The notes beneath the pieces are model-generated. The model worked only from the letters and a program-made list of their open reading frames with translations. It did not search any database and had not been told where the DNA came from. A stretch of 9,270 bases of DNA from an uncultured Ruminococcus sp. (GTDB lineage Bacteria; Bacillota; Clostridia; Oscillospirales; Ruminococcaceae): the NCBI GenBank assembly GCA_946537565.1, contig CAMNFW010000069.1:1-9270 (forward strand). The letters run 5' to 3'. The translations under genes were made by a program, and so were the position numbers. Shown here one piece after another: positions 1-6,600 of this stretch (positions within the stretch are counted from its first letter, which is position 1; each line of letters starts with the position of its first letter).

Positions 1-161
1 TAACACAGACTGATCCCGGCTTCAAGGGCGATACAGCTACAAATGCAACAAAGCCAGCTGTACTTGAAACAGGCGCAGAGATCAAGGTTCCGCTGTTCAT
101 AGATGAAGGCGAGAAGATCCAGGTAGATACAAGAACCGGCGAGTATATGTCCCGTGCATAA
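1..161 (+). CDS. efp: Elongation factor P, C-terminal fragment
   Basis: This is the last 53 codons (frame from base 3, stop TAA at 159-161) of elongation factor P, the translation factor that binds between the P and E sites of the ribosome and relieves stalling at consecutive prolines. What is visible is the C-terminal OB-fold (domain III): the stretch around [20 protein letters not shown] matches the family's C-terminal signature (K-x-A, then G-x-x-I-x-V-P, then acidic-G), and the protein ends in [10 protein letters not shown], a normal EF-P ending. The N-terminal KOW-like domain and the modified lysine/arginine loop lie outside the window, so the modification type cannot be judged. The next gene, a CD1247-like protein, is a neighbour often seen beside efp in Clostridia, which supports the call. 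5' truncated by the window edge only. Confidence 0.95.
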   Translation, partial: TQTDPGFKGDTATNATKPAVLETGAEIKVPLFIDEGEKIQVDTRTGEYMSRA

Positions 162-190
162 TTGCGTATCAGGGCGACACAATAATCATA

Positions 191-208
191 AAATACTACA
201 CAGTATTT
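191..208. repeat. Short AT-rich inverted repeat between efp and the next gene
   Basis: AAATACT and AGTATTT form a perfect 7-base inverted repeat around a 4-base loop, in the 69-base gap between efp and the next gene. It is not followed by a T-run, so it is unlikely to be an intrinsic terminator. It could be a weak mRNA hairpin, a processing site or an operator half-site pair, or chance in AT-rich DNA. Nothing else in the gap stands out except the ribosome binding site at its end. Confidence 0.35.
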
Positions 209-215
209 ACTACTG

Positions 216-225
216 AAAGGGGGAG
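216..225 (+). promoter_or_regulatory. Strong ribosome binding site for the acidic zinc-ribbon gene
   Basis: The purine tract AAAGGGGGAG ends 5 bases before ATG 231 and pairs well with the 3' end of 16S rRNA. It fixes the start of the following gene. Confidence 0.8.
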
Positions 226-230
226 CTGTT

Positions 231-761
231 ATGAAGCTTACCGAAAAAATGTCATACTTACAGGGACTGCTTGACGGTCTCGATATCGACGCTGATACAA
301 AGGAAGGCAAGGCACTTCTGTCAATGTCAGAAGTAATGTCAGAGCTGGTGATGTACGTTGAGGACTTACAGTCCCAGGTAGACGAGCTTACAGAGCTTTG
401 TGATATACTTGACGAAGATCTGGGCAGCGTTGAAGAGGATCTCTACGGTGACGATGATCTCAGCTGCGGAGACTGCGATGACTGCTATGACGATGATGAC
501 TTCGATGAAGATTTTGAAGAATATGAAGATGAGTTTGGCGATGATGACGACGATGATTTCGGCGATGATGATGAGCTTTATGAGATTACCTGCCCTTCCT
601 GCGGCGATTCTATACTCATAACAGATGTAATGCTTGAGGAAGGCTCAATAAACTGCCCGAACTGTAATGAGCTTCTTGAATTTGACTTTGATAACATGAC
701 TTTTGAGGAGCTTGAGGGTTCTGATGAAGCTGAAGAAGCAAAAGAAGATACTGAGGAATAA
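231..761 (+). CDS. CD1247-like acidic protein with C-terminal zinc ribbon
   Basis: A 176-residue cytosolic protein of unknown function. Residues 1-60 are helical and resemble the N-terminal domain of CD1247-family proteins of Clostridia (MSYLQGLLDGLDID, then KALLSMSEVMSEL and a coiled-coil-like stretch), a family commonly encoded next to efp. Residues 60-117 are an extremely acidic, low-complexity Asp/Glu linker that also contains C79, C82 and C85 (CGDCDDC). Residues 121-145 carry CPSC and CPNC, spaced 17 residues apart, a zinc-ribbon-like four-cysteine site. The last 25 residues are again acidic. The charge pattern suggests a protein that binds a basic partner or metal rather than DNA directly, but this is inference. 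The start at ATG 231 has a strong ribosome binding site; an intrinsic terminator follows the stop, so it probably ends the efp transcript. Confidence 0.85.
   Translation: MKLTEKMSYLQGLLDGLDIDADTKEGKALLSMSEVMSELVMYVEDLQSQVDELTELCDILDEDLGSVEEDLYGDDDLSCGDCDDCYDDDDFDEDFEEYEDEFGDDDDDDFGDDDELYEITCPSCGDSILITDVMLEEGSINCPNCNELLEFDFDNMTFEELEGSDEAEEAKEDTEE
405..581 (+). repeat. Low-complexity GAT/GAC/GAA tract encoding an Asp/Glu linker
   Basis: Inside the zinc-ribbon gene, about 59 codons (residues 59-117) are mostly Asp and Glu, written as runs of GAT, GAC and GAA/GAG. The densest blocks are at 480-505 and 538-573. The tract is in frame and is prone to slippage by whole codons, so its length probably varies between strains. 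Confidence 0.75.
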
Positions 762-783
762 AAAAGATTTTTACGGCTATCTG

Positions 784-819
784 CAGGCGGACAGGAGTTT
801 TCTGTCCGTCTGTTTTTTT
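784..819 (+). terminator. Intrinsic terminator after the zinc-ribbon gene
   Basis: CAGGCGGACAG (784-794) pairs with CTGTCCGTCTG (802-812) in an 11-base stem with a single G-U pair and a 7-base loop (GAGTTTT). Seven Ts follow at 813-819. This is a canonical rho-independent terminator 22 bases past the stop codon at 761. Its T-run directly abuts the GGAG ribosome binding site of the next gene (820-823), so there is no room for a separate promoter between them. Confidence 0.88.
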
Positions 820-827
820 GGAGAAGG
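820..827 (+). promoter_or_regulatory. Ribosome binding site of the YolD-like gene
   Basis: GGAGAAGG lies 3 bases before ATG 831 (GGAG itself is 7 bases upstream) and begins at the first base after the terminator T-run. It supports ATG 831 as the start. Confidence 0.7.
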
Positions 828-830
828 ACT

Positions 831-1268
831 ATGAATGAAGAAAATGAGCATCTTTATGATGATATAATAGACTTGCCTCATCATGTATCAGAAGTCCGCC
901 CACAGACACCGCTTGAGGAGAGAGCTGTACAGTTTTCTGCATTTGAGGCACTAAAGGGATTTGAAGATGGAGTTGATGAAGCAGCAAGGTTTACTGGGAG
1001 TATACGATTTCTTGATGAAGAGAGAATTGATAGGCTATCCCGGACTTTGAACTGGCTGATAGATAATCAGGCGCTTCACCCGGAGGTGACATTGACCTAT
1101 TTTGTGGCTGATAAGAAGAAAAAAGGCGGCGAGTATGAAGAGCTTACGGCTGAATTACGCTGGTTTGACGAGTTTAACAACAGGCTTGTATTTATAGACG
1201 GCAGGGAAGTTCTGATAGAAGATATATGGGATATTTCTTCGGAGAGTTTTGAATATGGACAAGAATAA
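831..1268 (+). CDS. YolD-like family protein
   Basis: A 145-residue soluble protein. Residues 15-46 carry a pattern I recognise from a Clostridial YolD-like subgroup: LPHHVS, a Pro-rich step, then RAVQFSAFEALKGFED (usually R-A-x-Q-F-x-P-F-x-A-L-x-G). Residues 62-80 form a helix (DEERIDRLSRTLNWLIDNQ). Residues 85-135 look like the small beta domain of YolD: TLTYFVADKKKKGGEYEELT, then LRWFDEFNNRLVFIDGREVLIEDIWDI. Members are often encoded beside Y-family (UmuC/DinB-like) DNA polymerases and are suspected to act in DNA damage tolerance, but the biochemical role is unsettled. No polymerase is present here; the gene overlaps the potassium channel gene by 14 bases, implying co-transcription and translational coupling. 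Family call fairly firm, function uncertain. Confidence 0.72.
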   Translation: MNEENEHLYDDIIDLPHHVSEVRPQTPLEERAVQFSAFEALKGFEDGVDEAARFTGSIRFLDEERIDRLSRTLNWLIDNQALHPEVTLTYFVADKKKKGGEYEELTAELRWFDEFNNRLVFIDGREVLIEDIWDISSESFEYGQE

Positions 1269-2226
1269 ATACAGCATGGTAAAAAAGCGTATTTTTGAGA
1301 TTATACAGATAGGACAAAAAGAAGATCTGCCGAGTTTGCTGTTCGATTGGTTTATAGTTGCGACAATAATCATAAATATCACTACAATGTTTCTTGAGAC
1401 CTTTGATGGTATGTGGAGATTATATCCATTTTTTGAGATATTGGAAAGCATTACGATAGTGATATTCTGTGTTGAGTATATACTCAGGATATGGACTGCT
1501 GATTTATTATATCCAAATAAAAACCGTCTGCGGTCGAGACTGAGGTTTCTTATATCATATGACGGAATAGTTGATCTTCTGACGATACTGCCATTTTTCT
1601 TCCTAAGCGGATTCATAGTATTCAGAATGCTGAGGGTGGTCAGAATATTCCACTTGTTCAGGCTGAATGCACAGTATGATTCTTTCAATGTTATAACGTC
1701 AGTGCTTTATGAAAAGCGAAATCAGATATTCTCATCAGTTTTCATAATACTTGTGCTGATGTTTGCTTCATCACTGGGAATGTACAACGTTGAGCATGAA
1801 GCTCAGCCGGAGGTATTCAGAAACGCATTTTCAGGGATATGGTGGAGTATGTCAACACTGCTGACCGTTGGTTACGGTGACATTTACCCGGTGACTGTAG
1901 TAGGCAGAATAATGGCAATATGTATAGCATTTTTAGGAGTTGGAGTTGTAGCGATACCCACGGGTATTATAAGCGCTGGATTTGTTGAGCAGTACACAAA
2001 GGAATCACACAGAGAAGAAAGGTTTTCTGATGTAAAAGAGATAGGCGAGCTTCTTGCAAATGAAGAAAGTAAGCTTTGCGGAAAAACAATAGGCGAGCTG
2101 CAAGAGGATAGTGATATGATGGTATACGTCATACTCCGGAAAGGATTTACAATAATAGCGGCGAATAATATCGTGATAGAATCAGGCGACATATTAATAG
2201 TAAAATCAAACAAAATAGAAAAATGA
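1255..2226 (+). CDS. Voltage-gated-type potassium channel with C-terminal TrkA-C-like domain
   Basis: A six-transmembrane tetrameric K+ channel subunit of the inner membrane, 323 residues from ATG 1255. Segments: S1 about residues 30-48, S2 59-82 (with FCVEYILRIW, typical of Kv channels), S3 103-118 (YDGIVDLLTILPFF), S4 122-139 (FRMLRVVRIFHLFRL, arginines at roughly every third position), S5 157-180, the pore helix and selectivity filter STLLTVGYGDIYP (TVGYGD at 204-209), and S6 217-240 with a glycine/proline hinge. The cytosolic tail, residues 253-322, reads like an RCK/TrkA-C domain (ELLANEESKLCGKTIGEL, then a beta-rich end GDILIVKSN), which in relatives binds ligands such as cyclic dinucleotides or ions and gates the pore. 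A TTG codon at 1249 could extend it by two residues, but GGAGAG at 1241-1246 sits 8 bases before ATG 1255, so ATG is preferred. Two TGA stops follow in tandem. Confidence 0.9.
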   Translation: MDKNKYSMVKKRIFEIIQIGQKEDLPSLLFDWFIVATIIINITTMFLETFDGMWRLYPFFEILESITIVIFCVEYILRIWTADLLYPNKNRLRSRLRFLISYDGIVDLLTILPFFFLSGFIVFRMLRVVRIFHLFRLNAQYDSFNVITSVLYEKRNQIFSSVFIILVLMFASSLGMYNVEHEAQPEVFRNAFSGIWWSMSTLLTVGYGDIYPVTVVGRIMAICIAFLGVGVVAIPTGIISAGFVEQYTKESHREERFSDVKEIGELLANEESKLCGKTIGELQEDSDMMVYVILRKGFTIIAANNIVIESGDILIVKSNKIEK

Positions 2227-2263
2227 TGACGAACTGAGAAAATGCTGACAGAGATGAATGATC

Positions 2264-2267
2264 GGAG
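2264..2267 (+). promoter_or_regulatory. Ribosome binding site that selects the HD-GYP gene start
   Basis: GGAG lies 8 bases before ATG 2276. In-frame ATGs at 2258 (upstream of it) and 2270 (2 bases away) are badly placed relative to this site, so translation most likely begins at 2276. Confidence 0.6.
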
Positions 2268-2275
2268 TGATGAAT

Positions 2276-3529
2276 ATGAAATTAAATCTGACTGACCTGC
2301 TTTATGCTCTTTCGGTGGCATTGGATATGGTAGAGCACGAAATGATCGGAGTGCAGTCTGCACATGGAAAGCACGTTGCATATCTTACCAGTTTAATGGC
2401 AAAGGGAATGGGATATGAGGGCGTTGAGCTGAACGAGATAGTAAGCTGTGCAATGCTGCATGACAATGCGTTCTCTGAATATGCCAGTGAGGAGTTTTAC
2501 GGAGGCTCAGCAGTAGATTCAGTGGAGCTGAGAAAGCGTGTAGAGCTGCTGAACGGTGAAGAGTACATGGATTTTATCAGCGGCTGCAAGCATTCCGAGG
2601 CTGGTGAGAATAATATTCGTCTGCTTCCGTTCAGAACAAACATTGAAAACATTATTCTTTATCACCATGAAAACGCTGACGGAACGGGTCCTATGGGAAA
2701 AAATGAAGATGAAACCCCTTTCACTTCCCAGATAGTGCATCTGGCAGATGCTATAGATGTTACAGAAAATCTTCTTTCGATGACAGAGGAAGAGTTCAAT
2801 GAAATGATCGAGTGGATGGAACAGCTGACAGATAAATTTTTCTCCTATGACAGCGTTAAGCTTTTCAAAAAGACCGTAAGCTATGATGACATTATTGCTT
2901 TGCAGGACAACGGTTCTGAACCGCTGCTGCGACAGCTTTTAGATGATATAGTTGATGATTATACAGATCAGGAGATAAAGAACATTGCATTGTTTTTTGC
3001 AAGGATAGTAGACTGCAAATCATCATTTGTCCGCAGCCATTCGATTGGCGTAGCTGAAAAGGCAGAGGTTCTGTCAAAGTATTTTGGATTTTCAGCAGAT
3101 AAGTGTATAAGAATGTATTTTGCAGGGGCGCTTCACGATTTGGGAAAGCTGATAATACAGAATGATGTGCTGGAGAAGCGTGGGAATCTTACTGATCAGG
3201 AGTTTGCATATGTTAAAAACCACGCATCTGCTACTTATGAGGTATTAAAAAGAGTTAAGGGATTAGAAGATATAACACGCTGGGCATCAAGACATCATGA
3301 AAAGCTTGACGGCTCAGGCTATCCCTTTGGACTTACAGCGCAGGAGCTTTCTCAGGAAGACAGGGTAATGACCTGTGCTGATATTTATCAGGCACTGACT
3401 GAGCCAAGACCATATAAGGATGCTTACACTCATTCACGAGCCATTGAAATTATGAAAAGCATGGCAGAAAGCGGAAAGATAGACGGTGATATAGTTAATG
3501 CACTTGAACAATGTTTTGGAAATAGATAA
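2276..3529 (+). CDS. Tandem HD-GYP domain phosphohydrolase
   Basis: A cytosolic protein of 417 residues with two metal-dependent HD domains. The C-terminal half (about 245-417) has every HD-GYP hallmark: H255 in HSIGVAEKA, HDLGK at 287-291, HH at 340-341 followed by EKLDGSGYP, and ADIYQALTEPRPYK at 368-381. HD-GYP enzymes hydrolyse the second messenger c-di-GMP (some act on other cyclic dinucleotides). The N-terminal half (about 1-165) follows the same order in weaker form: H30, HD at 62-63, YHHENADGTGP near 129-139 and LADAIDV, where GYP has become GPM; it may be a regulatory or substrate-variant copy. There is no membrane segment or receiver domain. The gene lies 49 bases after the K+ channel, whose TrkA-C-like tail could be a cyclic dinucleotide target; that link is inference. 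The longer start at 2258 is possible but less likely. Confidence 0.87.
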   Translation: MKLNLTDLLYALSVALDMVEHEMIGVQSAHGKHVAYLTSLMAKGMGYEGVELNEIVSCAMLHDNAFSEYASEEFYGGSAVDSVELRKRVELLNGEEYMDFISGCKHSEAGENNIRLLPFRTNIENIILYHHENADGTGPMGKNEDETPFTSQIVHLADAIDVTENLLSMTEEEFNEMIEWMEQLTDKFFSYDSVKLFKKTVSYDDIIALQDNGSEPLLRQLLDDIVDDYTDQEIKNIALFFARIVDCKSSFVRSHSIGVAEKAEVLSKYFGFSADKCIRMYFAGALHDLGKLIIQNDVLEKRGNLTDQEFAYVKNHASATYEVLKRVKGLEDITRWASRHHEKLDGSGYPFGLTAQELSQEDRVMTCADIYQALTEPRPYKDAYTHSRAIEIMKSMAESGKIDGDIVNALEQCFGNR

Positions 3530-3540
3530 TAGCAGCTTTA

Positions 3541-3569
3541 AGACCTGGAAAACACCAGGTCTTTTTTTT
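3541..3569 (+). terminator. Intrinsic terminator after the HD-GYP gene
   Basis: AGACCTGG (3541-3548) pairs perfectly with CCAGGTCT (3555-3562) around the 6-base loop AAAACA, with eight Ts at 3562-3569. It lies 11 bases past the stop and closes the YolD-like/channel/HD-GYP unit. The A-run in the loop flank gives little bidirectional potential. Confidence 0.92.
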
Positions 3570-3579
3570 ATCATTGTAA

Positions 3580-3608
3580 TTGACAGTGTTTCACTAATAT
3601 GATATAAT
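3580..3608 (+). promoter_or_regulatory. Consensus sigma-A promoter with extended -10 for the giant LRR gene
   Basis: A perfect -35 TTGACA (3580-3585), a 17-base spacer and a perfect -10 TATAAT (3603-3608) preceded by TGA (3600-3602), the extended -10 element. Transcription should begin near 3614-3616, giving a leader of about 36 bases. A second TATAAT at 3626-3631 has no -35 partner. No operator-like inverted repeat is evident. A match this close to consensus suggests strong, housekeeping-factor expression, unless an unseen repressor acts. Confidence 0.88.
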
Positions 3609-3636
3609 GAGGTTGATAATTTATATATAATCTGAC

Positions 3637-3642
3637 GAGGAG
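3637..3642 (+). promoter_or_regulatory. Ribosome binding site of the giant LRR gene
   Basis: GAGGAG, 8 bases before ATG 3651, an ideal distance. It supports the chosen start, which also yields a typical signal peptide. Confidence 0.8.
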
Positions 3643-3650
3643 CTGGTTTT

Positions 3651-6600
3651 ATGAAATTCAGAAGGATCATAGCGGCGGCAACGGCTGTGTTATTTGCAGG
3701 CACATCAGTACCGTTCACCAGTTTATCTGCATATATTCCGGCTGAAACAGCGGTCACTGCTGAGATCGGGAAACATGAAGAGCTTCAGGAGAAAACCTGG
3801 AAATGCGGTGATGATGCAGTGCTGACGCTGAAAGGCACGATAGCCTGCATAACAGGAACTGGCGAAACTTATGACTATGACGAAGTTCCGCCGTGGCAGG
3901 AGGAATTGCCGCAGATAGAAACTCTTGTTGTAAACAGTGGAATAACAGGACTTGGGGGAGTATCCTTCCGTTCGGCACCAGCCTTGAAAACGGTTGTACT
4001 TCCGGATACACTGACATTTATAGGAACCTGCTGTTTTGAAGGCTGTGATGAGCTTAAGTCGATCGTTATACCATCATCGGTGAAAAAGATTTACAATGCA
4101 GGTTTTTTTCACTGTGGACTGAAAGAGATTTTTTTCACAGGAACAGAAGATGAATGGCAGCAGCTTTACTCTACAGCCGGAGCATACAGCTTTGACTATG
4201 TTTATGCAGCTTACTGTCAGAATGTACCGTCGGGCATGGCAGGCGATACGATACGCTGGTTTTATGACGAAGCAACGGATGAGCTGCATTTTGAAGGGTA
4301 TGGAGAAATGTATGACTACAGCGAAGGTGAAACTCCATGGTCTGGGTATATAGCTGACACAGTATCGGTATGCCTTGATGAAAATATAAATAAAATTGGA
4401 AGCTATGGATTTTGCGGAGCATCTTCACTGAATAATATTTCTTTTAATAATATTACAGCCGTAGGTGACGGTGCATTTAAGGGTTGTCAAATGCTTGATA
4501 CAGCGGTTTTTTCTGGTGAGATAGTTTCGATTGGCAGTGACAGTTTTTATGGCTGCTCAGATGAAATGACAATTTATGGCACAGCAAATTCGGCTGCGGA
4601 AAAATATTCATCTGAAAACGGGATCAATTTCATTCAGATAGACGGAATATGCGGAAGACGGGCAGGATATAAGCTGGAGGAAACTACCCTGAGAATATAC
4701 GGAAAGGATAATACCTTTGATTTGGGCAGCTCAGCTGAACAGCCGTGGAATGGCAGCAGGATAAATAAAGTTATGATCCATGAAGGGATAAATAAGATAG
4801 GCAGCAGCAGTTTCCGTGATCTTGCGGAGCTGAAGGACGTAAGCATTGGCAGCAGTGTAAGTGTGATAGGAGCGCATAGTTTTGAAAACTGTCCACAGCT
4901 GACGTACATGGTTTTGCCGGAAAGCTTGAAGAGTATAGAGAATGATGCCTTTGCATACGATACAGGAATTGAATATATGAGTCTGCCAGGAACGCTTGGC
5001 AGCATAGGATCAAGTGCATTTTTCTCGGCATATCCTGTATCGTTGAAAGGATTCTTCTGGTGCGGAAATGAGGAGAGCTTTAGTTTGCTGAGTACAGACA
5101 AGCTGAACAATGAAAACTTCTTCAACACACCGAAGCATTATGACAGCTGTGCCGGAACATACGGTGAAAACATCAGCTGGATATATACATCTGAGGACAA
5201 AGTACTGCGAATTTTCGGGGAAGGCAGGATAGAAGACAGTGTAAAAGGTGAGGTTCCGTGGTATGATCTTGCTGATGAAGCTGAGAGCATAATAATCTCT
5301 GACAGGATAAGCTCAGCCGGAGACTATGTATTTTCCGGAATGACAGCATTGAAGAGCATCAGCTTCGGAGAAAACATGAAGTCATTGGGGGAGCATTGTT
5401 TTGAAGGCTGTACAGGACTGAAAGAAGTAGAATTTGGCGGAGTTGAGAATATAGGAGGTTATTGCTTTAAAGGCTGTACGTCACTGACGGACGCTGACCT
5501 TACATCGGGTATAACATCAATAGGGGCACACGCATTTGAAAACTGCCGTGGATTGACATTTATGAAAATACCGGACAATATATCAGAGATTGGTGCATAT
5601 GCTTTTTTTGCCTGTGATGATCTTACGATAGTTTATTTTCCGTCAGCGGAGGCAGAGATTGGTGAGAAGGCATTTGGGTATATCACAGAGGACGATCTTT
5701 CAGACCTGGAGCTTATATGTCTGGGAGATTCACCGATGATAAGATATGCTCAGGAAAACGGGCTGAAATATACCTCAGCCACAGATGTATGCGGTGATAA
5801 TGCAGTCAGCTATATAGACCGTGAAAAGGGAATACTCTATATCCTGGGCACCGGCAGTACCTATGATTATATGAACCGTGATGAGAAGCGACCGCCCTGG
5901 TATGAGGATTCGGGGATAATAAAAGAAATCAGGGTATCTGATCAAATAACCTCCCTGGGAAATTTTATGTTTTATAACATGACTGAGGTGACGAATGTAT
6001 CTCTTGGCGAGGGACTTGAAGCGATAGGACAGTCTGCTTTTGGAAAATGTACTTCACTTTCAGCGATAAGCATACCCTCAACGGTTAATACTTTGGGTAT
6101 AAATGCTTTCACTGGCAGTTCAGAGCTTAGAAGGTTTATTTTTAACGGAGATGCACCGGCAGTTGACAGCCAGTTTACCAATACAAACTTGCTGACAATA
6201 TGCTATCATTCTTCAAAAAAAGGCTGGGAGGAGTTCAAGGAGCTGAAAACCACATTGGGAGTATCAGAGTTTCCGCTTTTTGATGAACACACGGTATGGG
6301 AAGATCTTGATGCAGCCCCACTGTCTGACAAACTGGTCATCACGAATAAAACTGACAGCATAACCATAGGCAGTGAATATCAGCTTAATCTTGAGATCTC
6401 ACCGCTGCTTGCCTCTGAATTTGAATGGGAGAGCAGCTGTCCTGAGGTGATACAGGTCTCAGGCAAGGGAGTGCTGACAGCGTATACCGAAGGGCTTTCA
6501 CGAATTACAGTAAGGGCGAAGAATGATCCTGAGCTGGTGGATTCATTTATGGTAAGTTCATTTAACGGCGGCGGATCAAATGATCGGAAGGCAGAAATGG

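Noticed and set aside
162..197. Possible promoter (TTGCGT with CATAAA or AATACT) between efp and the acidic gene
   Set aside because: Either the -10 is poor or the spacer (19-24 bases) is too long; the short gap and downstream terminator fit co-transcription with efp.
400..621. Plus-strand open frame of 73 codons rich in Met, Thr and Ile inside the acidic gene
   Set aside because: It is the +1 shift of the GAT/GAC repeats (reads ATG, ACG), so its composition is an artefact of the low-complexity tract.
1249..1254. TTG start two codons upstream for the K+ channel
   Set aside because: The GGAGAG at 1241-1246 would be only 2 bases from TTG but is 8 bases from ATG 1255, which is the better start.
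1155..1688. Minus-strand open frame of 177 codons opposite the YolD-like and channel genes
   Set aside because: It overlaps two well-supported + strand genes, has no recognisable motif or ribosome binding site, and its composition is what the reverse complement of membrane-protein codons gives.
1884..2381. Minus-strand open frame of 165 codons opposite the end of the channel and the start of the HD-GYP gene
   Set aside because: Spans two real genes and their junction, Ser/Ile/Pro-rich shadow composition, no family resemblance.
3621..3631. Second TATAAT as an alternative -10 for the giant gene
   Set aside because: There is no -35-like hexamer 16-18 bases upstream; the perfect promoter at 3580-3608 explains expression better.
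4634..5128. Minus-strand open frame of 164 codons inside the giant LRR gene
   Set aside because: The + frame is continuous from 3651 to the window end with coherent LRR motifs throughout; this and the other minus-strand frames under it are shadows rich in Ser, Leu and Pro.
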